From assembly GCA_963726715.1 (NCBI GenBank), contig CAVSDF010000005.1, positions 310,001-374,000 of the forward strand: a stretch of DNA of 64,000 bases, read 5' to 3'. The number at the start of each line of letters is the position of its first letter. Position 1 is the first letter of the stretch. A program made the translations under genes and the position numbers. Source of the stretch: CAVSDF01 sp963726715. Lineage in GTDB: Bacteria; Bacteroidota; Rhodothermia; Rhodothermales; BA12. The notes below the pieces were generated by a model. The model was not told where the DNA came from, searched no databases, and was given only the letters and a program-made list of their open reading frames with translations. This document shows positions 37,661 to 45,736 of this stretch, one piece after another.

Positions 37661-39847
37661 TTACTTGATGAGCACGAAGCGTCCGGTCTGAACCTCGCCC
37701 GTCTCGCTGTTGCGGACGGTGTAGAGGTAAAGCCCGGTGGCGATGTTGAGGTTGGCGCCCGAGAGCACGTCCCACGCGTGTTCGCCGCCCGCCGCGACGC
37801 GGCCCGGCCCGGAGAAGTCGGCGTACCAGCGCGTGTCGCCCGCGTAGGTGGCGGCGTCGTGCTCCAACTCGTCGACCTGCTCGCCGGCCGGCGTGTAGAT
37901 GCGGATGGTGCAGCGCGCGGGGAGGTTCGTGAAGTAGAGCTTGCGCGTGCGGTTGGTCTCGCCGTCCCACGCCGCGTTGACGCGGTAGGGGTTCGGGTAG
38001 ACGCCGACGCGCCGCGTGCCGTCGTCGGCAGCCGAGGCGCCGGGGAAGACGCGGACGGCGTTGGCGAGCGCCGACGACTCGAACGGCGGCAGGTTGGCGA
38101 CGACATCGCCTTCGTCGAAAGCGGTCACGGCGAACCCGTACTGCCAGCCCGAGAGGAGGCCGTCGGCCTCGAACTTGTACGTGTAGCGCGTCGTGTCGCC
38201 GGGGAAGGTGACGGGCGTCGGCAGGCGGACCGGGGCGAAGCCGTTGTTGAAGCCGGTTCGGTTGCCGGGCCGGTCGTACTGGGCGATGAGGCCGATGTTG
38301 GCGAAGAGGTCGCGGTTGCGGTCGGCGCCGACGTCGGTGCGGTAGACGCGGTAGCCCTCGAAGTCGCGCAGCCCGGTCACGGGGTCGATGGCGCGCTCGG
38401 CGCTGTCGTCCCAGTAGAGGAGCACCTTGCCGCGCTCGAGTTCGGCGCGAACGTTCGGCGAGGGCGGGGGCTCGGGCGTGAGGTAGCGGTCGAGGCGTCC
38501 GTTGCCGTTCACGTCCTCGCCGGGGTCGAGGACGCCGTTGAGGTTCGCGTCCTCGCCGCCGTACGTGCGCCGCGCCCATCCGATGTTGGCGGTGAGGAGC
38601 GAGCGGGTGGTCGGCGTGTCGGCCGCCTTGCCGCCTTGTCCCTGGAAGGCGGGCGGCTTGCGGGCGGCGACGAGCGCGAACGTGATGCGGAGCGTGTCGC
38701 CGGGGGCGACGCGGCGGAACGGACCGGCGTAGGTGCCGCCGATCCAGTTGCCCTGGCCGATGGTGCCGTCGGTGCGCAGGCGCGAGTACCACGCCGCGCG
38801 CGCCTGCTGGTAGGCGCCGTCGGTCGGGTAGATTGCCGGGTTGGGGTAGGGGGTCGACATCACGCGGTAGGCGTCCTGGTCGTCCTGCGGGCGGTTGAGG
38901 TCGGGGTCGCTCGCGCCCGAGAAGAGCCACCAGCGCGGGTTGACGCTCACCGGCGTCAGCCCGGCGGCGCGGAAGGCGCTCGCGGTGTTCGGGTGGGCGA
39001 AGCGCACCTGCCCGTTCCGCGGGTCGCGCCACTCAGCGCCGAGGAAGCTGACGGCGCCGTAGGTGTTGATCGTCTCCTCGGTGCCGCCCGCGTTGAAGCC
39101 GTACGAGCTTTGCAGCGAGTCGAGGAAGCCGTAGCCGCCCTTGTTGAAGTACGCCGTGCCCGCATCGGTCGACGTGTTGACGTTGCGGACGACGAGGTCG
39201 TGGTAGAGGCCGACGTACACCGAGTCCCACGCCTGCGTCGAGCGGTTGACGATGGCGAACTCGGTGATGACGAAGGCGTCGGCGAAGGGGAAGTTGTAGG
39301 CGTACGACCGCTGCGCGACGACGGCGCCGAGGCGCCCGGCGAAGTCCGGCATCGGCGTGAACGTGCCCGGTACGAAACGCGCGGTGTCGGTATACGACGT
39401 CAGGAAGTCCTGCTGCGAGCGCGAGCCGGGGAAGAAGTCCGGCGACGACGGAAGGCTGGAGCGGCGCGTGAAGGGCGCGGCCTGCGCGAACTCGTAGCCC
39501 GCCGCCCCGGCCCGGTAGCCCGCCGATGAGGTGATGGCGCCGGTGCGGACGGTAACCAGGCCGTCGCTGCGAAACGCGCCGATCCACAGTCCCGCCTCGA
39601 AGAGGTGCTCGACGCCCGAGTTGAGCGGGTACTCGAACGAGGGCGCGCCGGTCGGGTTGTTTCGCACGTTGGCGCGCCCGAGGAAGCCGGCGTTGGTGAC
39701 GGTCACGCCGACGTTGCCGATGCTGTGCGTGGCCTCCTCGAAGGGCACGTCCTGCGCCCACGCGGAGGGCGCAAGCGCGAGAATCGCGGACGCGGCAAGT
39801 GCGCATCCAGCGATGCGGCGGGGAACGAAGGAGGGGAGCAGACGCAT
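37661..39847 (-). CDS. Secreted surface protein with calcium-loop-like repeats and sorting tail
   Basis: 728 residues, intact. The signal peptide ends LAASAILALAPSAWAQD. The N-half is beta-rich (IGNVGVTVTNAGFLGRANVR, AFVITEFAIVNRSTQAWDSV). Around residues 430-450 two D-x-N-x-N-G loops occur: DANLNGVLDPGED and DVNGNGRLD, resembling dockerin or EF-hand-like calcium sites. A fibronectin-like domain follows (GLRDFEGYRVYRTDVGADRN), and the end is a sorting-type domain (TIRIYTPAGEQVDELEHDAA to LYLYTVRNSETGEVQTGRFV). It is the first gene of the six-gene cluster; a TACTTTG word lies 46 bases before its ATG on the minus strand. Confidence 0.85.
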   Translation of the reverse strand: MRLLPSFVPRRIAGCALAASAILALAPSAWAQDVPFEEATHSIGNVGVTVTNAGFLGRANVRNNPTGAPSFEYPLNSGVEHLFEAGLWIGAFRSDGLVTVRTGAITSSAGYRAGAAGYEFAQAAPFTRRSSLPSSPDFFPGSRSQQDFLTSYTDTARFVPGTFTPMPDFAGRLGAVVAQRSYAYNFPFADAFVITEFAIVNRSTQAWDSVYVGLYHDLVVRNVNTSTDAGTAYFNKGGYGFLDSLQSSYGFNAGGTEETINTYGAVSFLGAEWRDPRNGQVRFAHPNTASAFRAAGLTPVSVNPRWWLFSGASDPDLNRPQDDQDAYRVMSTPYPNPAIYPTDGAYQQARAAWYSRLRTDGTIGQGNWIGGTYAGPFRRVAPGDTLRITFALVAARKPPAFQGQGGKAADTPTTRSLLTANIGWARRTYGGEDANLNGVLDPGEDVNGNGRLDRYLTPEPPPSPNVRAELERGKVLLYWDDSAERAIDPVTGLRDFEGYRVYRTDVGADRNRDLFANIGLIAQYDRPGNRTGFNNGFAPVRLPTPVTFPGDTTRYTYKFEADGLLSGWQYGFAVTAFDEGDVVANLPPFESSALANAVRVFPGASAADDGTRRVGVYPNPYRVNAAWDGETNRTRKLYFTNLPARCTIRIYTPAGEQVDELEHDAATYAGDTRWYADFSGPGRVAAGGEHAWDVLSGANLNIATGLYLYTVRNSETGEVQTGRFVLIK

Positions 39848-39893
39848 CAAGAGCAGTGTCGGACCGTGCACGGACGAGCAGGCGGAAGTCTCC

Positions 39894-39900
39894 CAAAGTA
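39894..39900 (-). promoter_or_regulatory. TACTTTG, possible -7 word for the surface cluster
   Basis: Lies 46 bases before ATG 39847, inside the only AT-richer part of the spacer (39920-39950 contains cctaaacacaacgtaaag). The -33 element is not clear. Confidence 0.35.
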
Positions 39901-40155
39901 GCCGCCGCACTGCCGCCGCACCTAAACACAACGTAAAGTTAGAGAAGGCCGCACCGAGTCTTCGGCCATTTCGGCGTCCCCGACCGGGAGCGCTTCCAGT
40001 CTTCACGGCCGCGCGCCCTCCTGCCGTTCCGCGCTCCACGCGCTCCACGGATGTCTTCTCCCGCGACCCCGAGGAAGGTGCCGGAAGGGCGGAGGGGACA
40101 GTCCTCCCGCCGCACCGCCGCCGCCGGCGTGTGACCGCACCCGCACGCCACGGCC

Positions 40156-40163
40156 TACCTTTG
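40156..40163 (+). promoter_or_regulatory. TACCTTTG, exact Bacteroidota -7 consensus
   Basis: Matches TAnnTTTG exactly and ends 21 bases before ATG 40185. No TTG lies at the expected -33 position. Confidence 0.5.
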
Positions 40164-40184
40164 CCGCAACCTCCACTGCCCTCG

Positions 40185-40967
40185 ATGCTCCGTCGCCTCT
40201 CGCCGGCGCCGCCCGCCCTCGCCGTCGTCCTCCTGCTCGGCGCTGCGGTGTTCGGCGGCGCAGCCTGCCACCGCGCCACGCCCGGCGACGCGTCCGTGAC
40301 GGCCGACGCAGCCGCATCCGACACGTCCGCGCGCTACTCGACGCGGACGCCGACCGATGGCGGCACCGGCGTCGTCTACTTCGGGCGCGAGATCGCTACG
40401 CCGGTCAGCGTCCACGCCGCGCGGTGGTTGGAGCGGCCCGAGCGCGAGGCGACCGAACTGCCCGCCCGCGTAATCGACGCCCTCGCGCCCGACTCCGCCG
40501 CCACCGCGTGCGACGTCGGCGCCGGGACGGGCTACTTCACGTTTCGCCTCGCCGAGCGGCTGCCGCGCGGGCATGTCGTGGCGCAGGACGTCGAGGGGGA
40601 GATGCTCGGCCTCATCGCCACCCGGCGCGACGCGCTCGGCCTCGGCGCCCGCGTCGATACCGTCCGCGGCACGTCGAGCACGCCGAATCTGGCGCCCGCC
40701 TCGTGCGACCTCGTCCTGCTCGTCGACAGCTACCACGAGTTCCGCTATCCGCACGAGATGATGCAGGGCATCGTCGGCGCCCTGCGGCCCGGCGGGCGCG
40801 TCGCCCTCGTCGAGTACCGCGGCGAGGACCCGTCGCTCGGCATCCGCCCGCTCCACGCGATGACGCGCGCGCAGGTCGAGCGCGAAATGGCGGCCGTCGG
40901 CCTCCACCTCACCGCCGCCCCCGACGTTCTCCCCACGCAGCACCTGCTCGTCTTTACGCCCCGGTGA
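40185..40967 (+). CDS. Exported class I SAM-dependent methyltransferase
   Basis: 260 residues, intact. The leader (LAVVLLLGAAVFGGAACHRA) has a lipobox-like cysteine, so the enzyme is predicted to be lipid-anchored or exported. The catalytic domain shows motif I ACDVGAGTGYFTFRLAERLP, the acidic loop DVEGEMLGLIATRR, and motif IV LAPASCDLVLLVDSYHEFRY, followed by LRPGGRVALVEYRGED. An extracytoplasmic methyltransferase is unusual because SAM is cytoplasmic, yet related exported forms exist in several Gram-negative groups. Substrate unknown. It is preceded by a strong -7 word and ends at a stem-loop. Confidence 0.85.
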   Translation: MLRRLSPAPPALAVVLLLGAAVFGGAACHRATPGDASVTADAAASDTSARYSTRTPTDGGTGVVYFGREIATPVSVHAARWLERPEREATELPARVIDALAPDSAATACDVGAGTGYFTFRLAERLPRGHVVAQDVEGEMLGLIATRRDALGLGARVDTVRGTSSTPNLAPASCDLVLLVDSYHEFRYPHEMMQGIVGALRPGGRVALVEYRGEDPSLGIRPLHAMTRAQVEREMAAVGLHLTAAPDVLPTQHLLVFTPR

Positions 40968-40992
40968 TGAGGGGCGGGGGAGTTGGTGTGTT

Positions 40993-41047
40993 TGTGGGTT
41001 GGTGTGGAGGCCTCGGAATACATCGGGAGCGCCCTCACCAACCCACA
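40993..41047. terminator. Stem-loop between convergent genes
   Basis: A 12-bp perfect stem (tgtgggttggtg / caccaacccaca) with a 31-base loop. It lies between the methyltransferase (plus) and the FKBP gene (minus). The arm sequence recurs in other spacers. Confidence 0.55.
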
Positions 41048-41069
41048 ACCTCACCATCCCGCCAACACC

Positions 41070-41594
41070 TCAGTTCGCAACCGTCACGCTGTTGAGCGTC
41101 AGGTCGAACGTGAGCGTGCTCTGCGAGGGGATGGTGACGGTGCCGTCCTGCCCGCGCTTTTCGTCCTTGCCGTAGGCGAGGTTCGGGGGGACGACGACGC
41201 GGCGGCGACCGCCGACCTTCATCGGGGCGAGCGTGACCTCGCGGATGTCCTCAGGCGTCGCACCGGCGATGCCGAAGTAGAAGCCGGCGATGACGCCGAC
41301 CGGCACCTCGCTGCCCTTGCTGCGCTTGAGCGTCATCGTGAAGCGCCCCGAGTCGAACGTCGCCGTCCCGATCGAGCCGACGTAGCTGATGTCGACGATG
41401 GCATCTTCTGCCGCCGCGCCGCCGGTGCCGACGGCGGTTTCGGTGGCCTCGAAGCACGTTTTCGACTTGTCTTTCAACTCCGTGCAGCGGTCGTAGACCT
41501 TGCGGTCGCTGCCGCCGAAGACGTCGCAGGCGGAGACGGTGAGCAGGAGCGCGGCGGCGGCGGTGCGGGCGAGGACGGGGGAGGAGAGGCGCAT
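41070..41594 (-). CDS. FKBP-type peptidyl-prolyl isomerase lipoprotein
   Basis: 174 residues, intact. The lipobox leader is AAAALLLTVSACDVFGGSD. The FKBP domain shows the strand TATFDSGRFTMTLKRSKGS (short version of the F-D-x-S motif), then VPVGVIAGFYFGIAGATPED, APMKVGGRRRVVVPPNLAYG and the C-terminal strand STLTFDLTLNSVTVAN. It assists folding of exported proteins in the periplasm or at the outer membrane. The mature N-terminus CDVFGG almost equals that of the unrelated NHL lipoprotein (CDVFGS). Confidence 0.9.
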   Translation of the reverse strand: MRLSSPVLARTAAAALLLTVSACDVFGGSDRKVYDRCTELKDKSKTCFEATETAVGTGGAAAEDAIVDISYVGSIGTATFDSGRFTMTLKRSKGSEVPVGVIAGFYFGIAGATPEDIREVTLAPMKVGGRRRVVVPPNLAYGKDEKRGQDGTVTIPSQSTLTFDLTLNSVTVAN

Positions 41595-41772
41595 CGGAGG
41601 AGGGCAGGGCGTCCGCGCCCGGCGATGGACGCGGCGCCGCGAACACACGGCAGAAAGACAGACAGGTCGACCGGTGACGGTCGCTGGATCGGGAAACGCG
41701 GCAAGGTGCATCACGCGCGCCCGCCCGGCAACCGCCGCGGCGTGGATCGTCGGCGAAAGCCGCCCAAACGCA

Positions 41773-41806
41773 GCGAGCCGCCCCCCAGACGTGAGGAGCG
41801 GCTCGC
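41773..41806 (-). terminator. Stem-loop after mdh
   Basis: A 9-bp stem (gcgagccgc / gcggctcgc), 35 bases past the mdh stop; on the minus strand it is followed by tgcgtttggg. Confidence 0.65.
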
Positions 41807-41840
41807 AAGTCAGCCCGTCGATGACGACAGCGGCGCCCGG

Positions 41841-42779
41841 TCAGGCGGCCCACATCTCGCGGAGGGACGCGATGTCCTTCGACACCTCACCCGCCGACGC
41901 GTGGAGCAGGGCGCGCTCGTCGTCGGTGAGCGTCACGTCGATGATGCTCTCGACGCCGTTCTTGCCGAGCTTGGCCGGGGCGCCGATGAAGAGGTCGCTG
42001 AGGCCGAAGTTGCCGTCCATCTTGACGGCGCACGGCAGCACGCGGCCCGAGTCCTTGATGATCGCCTCAGCCATCTCGGCCGCTGCGGCGCCCGGCGCGT
42101 ACCACGCGCTCGTGCCCATCAGCTTGACGATCTCGCCCCCACCGACCTTCGTCCGCCCGACGATCTCGTCCAAGCGCTCGCGGGTGATGAGGCTGGTGAT
42201 CGGGATGCCGCCGACGGTCGTGAACGAGGGCAGCGGCACCATCGAGTCGCCGTGGCCGCCCATGAGGAGGGCCTGGATGTCGCGCACCGAGACGCCGAGT
42301 TCCATCGCGAGGAAGGCGCGGTAGCGGGCCGTGTCGAGCACGCCGGCCATGCCCATCACGCGGTTCGACGGGAAGCCGGAGGCCTCCGACGCCACCCACG
42401 TCATCACGTCGAGCGGGTTGGAGACGACGATGATGACGGCGCCGGGCGAGTGCTGCGCGAACTGCTCGGCGACCGACTTGACGATGTCGCCGTTGATCTT
42501 CAACAGGTCCGAGCGGCTCATGCCGGGCTTGCGCGGCAGACCGGCGGTGATGATGCACACCTGGCTGCCGGCGGTGAGCGCGTAATCGGAGCCGCCCGTG
42601 ATGCGCGTGTCGTAGCCGTGGATGGGCGCGGCCTGGTACATGTCGAGCGCCTTGCCCTTGGCGTAGTCGGCCTTGTCGGGGATGTCGATCAGGACGACCT
42701 CGCCGACCATGTCCTTGCGGGCGACGCAGTCTGCGGCGGTCGCGCCGACGTTGCCGGCGCCGATGACGGTGACCTTCAT
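41841..42779 (-). CDS. mdh: Malate dehydrogenase
   Basis: 312 residues, intact. TCA-cycle enzyme oxidising malate to oxaloacetate with NAD. The N-terminal Rossmann motif is VTVIGAGNVGATAADCV, followed by the NAD-binding acid in VVLIDIPDKADYAKG. Substrate arginines are in LPRKPGMSRSDLL; the catalytic pair is in VSNPLDVMTWVA and MGGHGDSMVPL. It is of the LDH-like type used by Bacteroidota-group bacteria. ATG 42779 is favoured over an upstream ATG because AGAAGGAG, a strong Shine-Dalgarno word, lies 4 bases before it, which is rare in this window. Confidence 0.97.
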   Translation of the reverse strand: MKVTVIGAGNVGATAADCVARKDMVGEVVLIDIPDKADYAKGKALDMYQAAPIHGYDTRITGGSDYALTAGSQVCIITAGLPRKPGMSRSDLLKINGDIVKSVAEQFAQHSPGAVIIVVSNPLDVMTWVASEASGFPSNRVMGMAGVLDTARYRAFLAMELGVSVRDIQALLMGGHGDSMVPLPSFTTVGGIPITSLITRERLDEIVGRTKVGGGEIVKLMGTSAWYAPGAAAAEMAEAIIKDSGRVLPCAVKMDGNFGLSDLFIGAPAKLGKNGVESIIDVTLTDDERALLHASAGEVSKDIASLREMWAA

Positions 42780-42963
42780 GTGCTCCTTCTGCATGCTGGA
42801 AGTGGGGATGGGGGAAAAGCGGGATGAACAGGCCGGTGATACGCCCGCGCCGCCGGTGCGCGTTCCGGGGCGATGGAGGTTGGGGCGTCGGTGGGACGCA
42901 CGGCCGGAACCATCGCCCCGCGTGGCGCCTCCCACGCCGACGTTCCACCCGCCCCACGCCCCG

Positions 42964-43473
42964 ATGCGCCTGTACCTCATGCGCCACGGCATCGCCGAAG
43001 ACGCCGGCCCGATGCAGTCCGACGCCTCGCGCGCGCTCACCACCCGCGGACGCGCCCGCCTCGCCGCCCAGTCGCGCGCCTTCGCCCGCCTCGCCGCCCC
43101 CGGCGCCGCGCTCCTCCCGACCGCCCCGTGGGCCTGCGACGTCCTCCTCGCCTCGCCCTACCTCCGCGCCGCCGACACGGCGGCCTACGTCGCCCGCGCG
43201 TTCGGCGTGACGCCGGTGCTCCACGAGCGCCTCGCCTCGGGCGCCGGACCGTCCGACTACGCGACCGTCCTCGCCGCGCAGCCGAATACGTTCTCGGTGT
43301 GGGTCGTCACGCACGAGCCGGACCTCAGCCGCACCATCGAGCACCTCACCGGCGCCCGCGTGCAGATGCGCAAGGGCACCGTCGCCGTCCTCGATGTCCG
43401 CGCGATGCGCGCGAACGGTGCCACGCTCCTCGGCCTCTACGACCCCGACGTGCTCGCCGCCCTCGGCGCCTGA
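42964..43473 (+). CDS. sixA: Phosphohistidine phosphatase SixA-like
   Basis: 169 residues, intact. Histidine phosphatase fold: the nucleophile is His8 in LYLMRHGIAED, then LTTRGRARLAAQ, LLASPYLRAADTAAYVA (Arg/Ser of the phosphate pocket) and the second catalytic His in VVTHEPDLSRTIEHLTG. The short form with a MRHG start and AEDAG insert matches the SixA family, which removes phosphate from histidine on phosphorelay proteins. Divergent from mdh. Confidence 0.9.
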   Translation: MRLYLMRHGIAEDAGPMQSDASRALTTRGRARLAAQSRAFARLAAPGAALLPTAPWACDVLLASPYLRAADTAAYVARAFGVTPVLHERLASGAGPSDYATVLAAQPNTFSVWVVTHEPDLSRTIEHLTGARVQMRKGTVAVLDVRAMRANGATLLGLYDPDVLAALGA

Positions 43474-43548
43474 GCGCTCCGCCCGTCCGCCCCGGATCGT
43501 GCCTCGCGGTGCCGGGGTTGGCGCCGTCCGATCTTCCTCCGCCTCACG

Positions 43549-44436
43549 ATGACACGCCTCCGCCGCGCCGCCGCGCTCGCCGCCTTCCCGTTTGCCCTCG
43601 CCGCCTGCGCCCCCGTGACCGCGCCCCTCGCCCGGATGGAACCGGCCGCGACCGCGCCCGTCGCCGTGCCGGCCAACGACAACCTCAACGCGGTTTTGTG
43701 GATGCAGACGTCGGAAGAGTACCGGGCGGTTGCGCTCGGCACGTACCGCGCCGCCCAGGCCCGCCTCGGCGACGCCCTCGCCGACACGTCGTGGAGCGCC
43801 GACCCCGCGCAGGCCGCGCGCGGCGGGTTCGGACGCCTGCCCACCGCCGTCGTCCTCGACGTCGACGAGACCGTCCTCGACAACAGCCCCTACCAGGCCC
43901 GCGGCGTCGCCGACGGCACCGGATACGTGCCCGCCACGTGGTCGGCGTGGGTGCGCGAAGGGCGCGAGCGTGCCATCCCCGGCGCCCTCGACTACGTCCG
44001 ATCCGCCGCATCGCGCGGCATCCGCGTCGTCTACCTGACCAACCGCGTGGCCGTCGAGGAGGCCCCGACCGCCGCCCGCCTCGCCGCCCTCGGCTTCCCC
44101 ATCGCCGACGGCGACGCCGTCCTCGTCCGCGGCGAGCGCCCCGAGTGGGCCGCGTCCGACAAAGACCCGCGCCGCGCCTTCGTGACGGCGAACTACCGCG
44201 TCCTCCACTACGTCGGCGACAACCTCGGCGACTTCCTCGGCCACGAGAACGACACCCCCGCCGCGCGCCGCGCCCTCACCGCCCCCTACGACGCGTGGTG
44301 GGGCGTCCGCTGGTTCGCCCTCCCGAACCCGACCTATGGCTCGTGGGAAGGCGCCCTCACCCGCGGTCTTCCCTCCGGCAGCCCCGCCGACAGCGCCCGC
44401 GCGGCCAAGCGCCGCGCCTTGCAAGTCGACCGCTGA
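43549..44436 (+). CDS. Acid phosphatase lipoprotein, e(P4)/class B HAD family
   Basis: 295 residues, intact. The lipobox leader is LAAFPFALAACAPVTAPL. A HAD-type DDDD phosphatase core follows: AVVLDVDETVLDNSPYQARG with the DxDxT nucleophile, RIVVYLTNR-like segment IRVVYLTNRVAVEEAPTAAR, and motif LHYVGDNLGDFLGHEND. The segment NLNAVLWMQTSEEYRAVALG before the core is characteristic of outer-membrane 5'-nucleotidase lipoprotein e(P4). It probably releases phosphate from nucleotides (for NAD salvage) at the cell surface. Confidence 0.92.
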   Translation: MTRLRRAAALAAFPFALAACAPVTAPLARMEPAATAPVAVPANDNLNAVLWMQTSEEYRAVALGTYRAAQARLGDALADTSWSADPAQAARGGFGRLPTAVVLDVDETVLDNSPYQARGVADGTGYVPATWSAWVREGRERAIPGALDYVRSAASRGIRVVYLTNRVAVEEAPTAARLAALGFPIADGDAVLVRGERPEWAASDKDPRRAFVTANYRVLHYVGDNLGDFLGHENDTPAARRALTAPYDAWWGVRWFALPNPTYGSWEGALTRGLPSGSPADSARAAKRRALQVDR

Positions 44437-44646
44437 GGGTTGGTCGTGAATGGAGGATGGGCTATTGGGGATGGGAAATCGGATCTGTCGCCTTGGGCGG
44501 TGGCGTGCTCTGGCGGACGGTGGAGGCGCAGCGCATCGCCGCCCCCGCCTCACCAACCCGCCAACCCACAAACCCGCCCCGCCCGCGCGCGGGCACCCAC
44601 CGGCGGCGGTCCGGTTGGAAGCGGCCTCTCCACACCTGACGCCCAC
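44437..44646. other. 210-base spacer with CA-rich words
   Basis: Contains tcaccaacccgccaacccac (from 44550), closely related to the arms of the stem-loop at 40993-41047. No gene is seen. Confidence 0.4.
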
Positions 44647-45426
44647 ATGGATCTCGGACTCACCGGCCGCGTCGCGCTCGTCACCGGCGCGAGCCGCGGA
44701 CTCGGCCTCTACATCGCCCGCGCCCTCGCTGCTGAAGGCTGCCACCTGCTCCTCGCCGCCCGCGGCGAAGACGCCCTCACCGCCGCCGCCGCCGGCATCG
44801 CCGCCGAGCACGGCGTCCGCGCCGAAACCCTCGCGGGCGACATCGCCGACCCCGCCTTCGCGCACGGCCTTGCCGCCGCCGCGCGCGACCGCTTCGGGCG
44901 CCTCGACATCCTCATCGGCAACGCGGGCACCAACCGCCGCAAGCCGTTCGCCGAAACCACCGACGCCGACTGGACCGAGGTCGCCGAGGTGAACACGTTC
45001 GCGCACCTCCGCACTGCCCGCGCCGTCCTCCCGCTCCTCGCCGCCTCCGACGCCGCGAGCATCCTCTTCACCGCCTCGATCTTCGGACGCGAGGCGGGCG
45101 GCGCGGGGTTGTCGATCTACAATGCGACCAAGAGCGCCCTCATCTCCGCCGCAAAGGTGATGGCCTACGACCTTGCGCCGCAGGGCATTCGCGTCAACAC
45201 CATCGCCCCCGGCTCCATCCGATTCCCCGGCAGTTCGTGGGACCGCCGCGTCGCCGACGACCCCGACGGCATGGCCGAATTCGTCGCCGCGAACATCCCG
45301 CTCGGGCGCTTCGGCACCGCCGAAGAGGTCGCCAACGCTGCCGCCTTCCTCGTCAGCCCCCGCGCGAGCCTCATCACCGGCGCCTGCCTGAACGTCGACG
45401 GCGGGCAGTCGAAGAGCCTGATCTGA
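44647..45426 (+). CDS. Short-chain dehydrogenase/reductase
   Basis: 259 residues, intact. The classical SDR cofactor motif is VTGASRGLGLYIARALA, then NAGTNRRKPFAE, the serine region ASILFTASIFGREAGG, and the active-site YNATKSALISAAKVMA (Y-x-x-x-K). The C-terminus ends RASLITGACLNVDGG, as in beta-ketoacyl reductase-like SDRs. The Arg in GASRG suggests NADP. The substrate cannot be told from sequence. It is alone between the phosphatase and the toxin-antitoxin pair. Confidence 0.92.
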   Translation: MDLGLTGRVALVTGASRGLGLYIARALAAEGCHLLLAARGEDALTAAAAGIAAEHGVRAETLAGDIADPAFAHGLAAAARDRFGRLDILIGNAGTNRRKPFAETTDADWTEVAEVNTFAHLRTARAVLPLLAASDAASILFTASIFGREAGGAGLSIYNATKSALISAAKVMAYDLAPQGIRVNTIAPGSIRFPGSSWDRRVADDPDGMAEFVAANIPLGRFGTAEEVANAAAFLVSPRASLITGACLNVDGGQSKSLI

Positions 45427-45496
45427 GCGCCTGCGGATCGGGACGGGAACCGGGCGTGTCTACGGATGTGCATACATCACATCTGACTCCGCCGCC

Positions 45497-45730
45497 ATGT
45501 CCGCCACCGACACCGTCCGCCTGCGCCAGGCGGGAAACGCGCTCGCCGTCACGCTCCCGCGCGATCTCCTCGACCGCATCGGCCTGCGCAAGGGCGACGC
45601 GGTGCACCTCGTCGAGACGCCGCAGGGTGTGTTGTTGACACCCTACGACCCGGATTTCCGCGATGCGATGGCGCACTACGAAACCATCGCCGCGACCTAC
45701 CGCGATGCCCTCAACGAACTGGCCAAGTAG
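45497..45730 (+). CDS. AbrB/MazE-type antitoxin
   Basis: 77 residues. The swapped-hairpin AbrB fold is visible as DTVRLRQAGNALAVTLPRDL then GLRKGDAVHLVETPQGVLLT; the tail (FRDAMAHYETIAATYRDALN) would wrap the partner toxin. It binds its own promoter as a dimer and neutralises the Doc-like toxin whose gene starts 6 bases after its stop. Such AbrB-Doc pairs occur on many chromosomes. Confidence 0.9.
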   Translation: MSATDTVRLRQAGNALAVTLPRDLLDRIGLRKGDAVHLVETPQGVLLTPYDPDFRDAMAHYETIAATYRDALNELAK

Positions 45731-45736
45731 ACGACC

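Larger units (their letters stand above)
39848..40184. other. 337-base divergent spacer
   Basis: Lies between the surface cluster (minus) and the methyltransferase (plus). It carries the TACTTTG word on the minus strand and TACCTTTG on the plus strand, and an AT-richer island near 39925-39950. No ORF in it looks real. Confidence 0.5.

Noticed and set aside
28103..39847. Polysaccharide utilisation locus
   Set aside because: There is a TonB receptor and surface lipoproteins, but no SusD-type protein, glycoside hydrolase or sugar regulator.
42067..45006. Minus-strand open frame of 979 codons
   Set aside because: Antisense to SixA, the phosphatase and the SDR, all of which have clear motifs on the plus strand.
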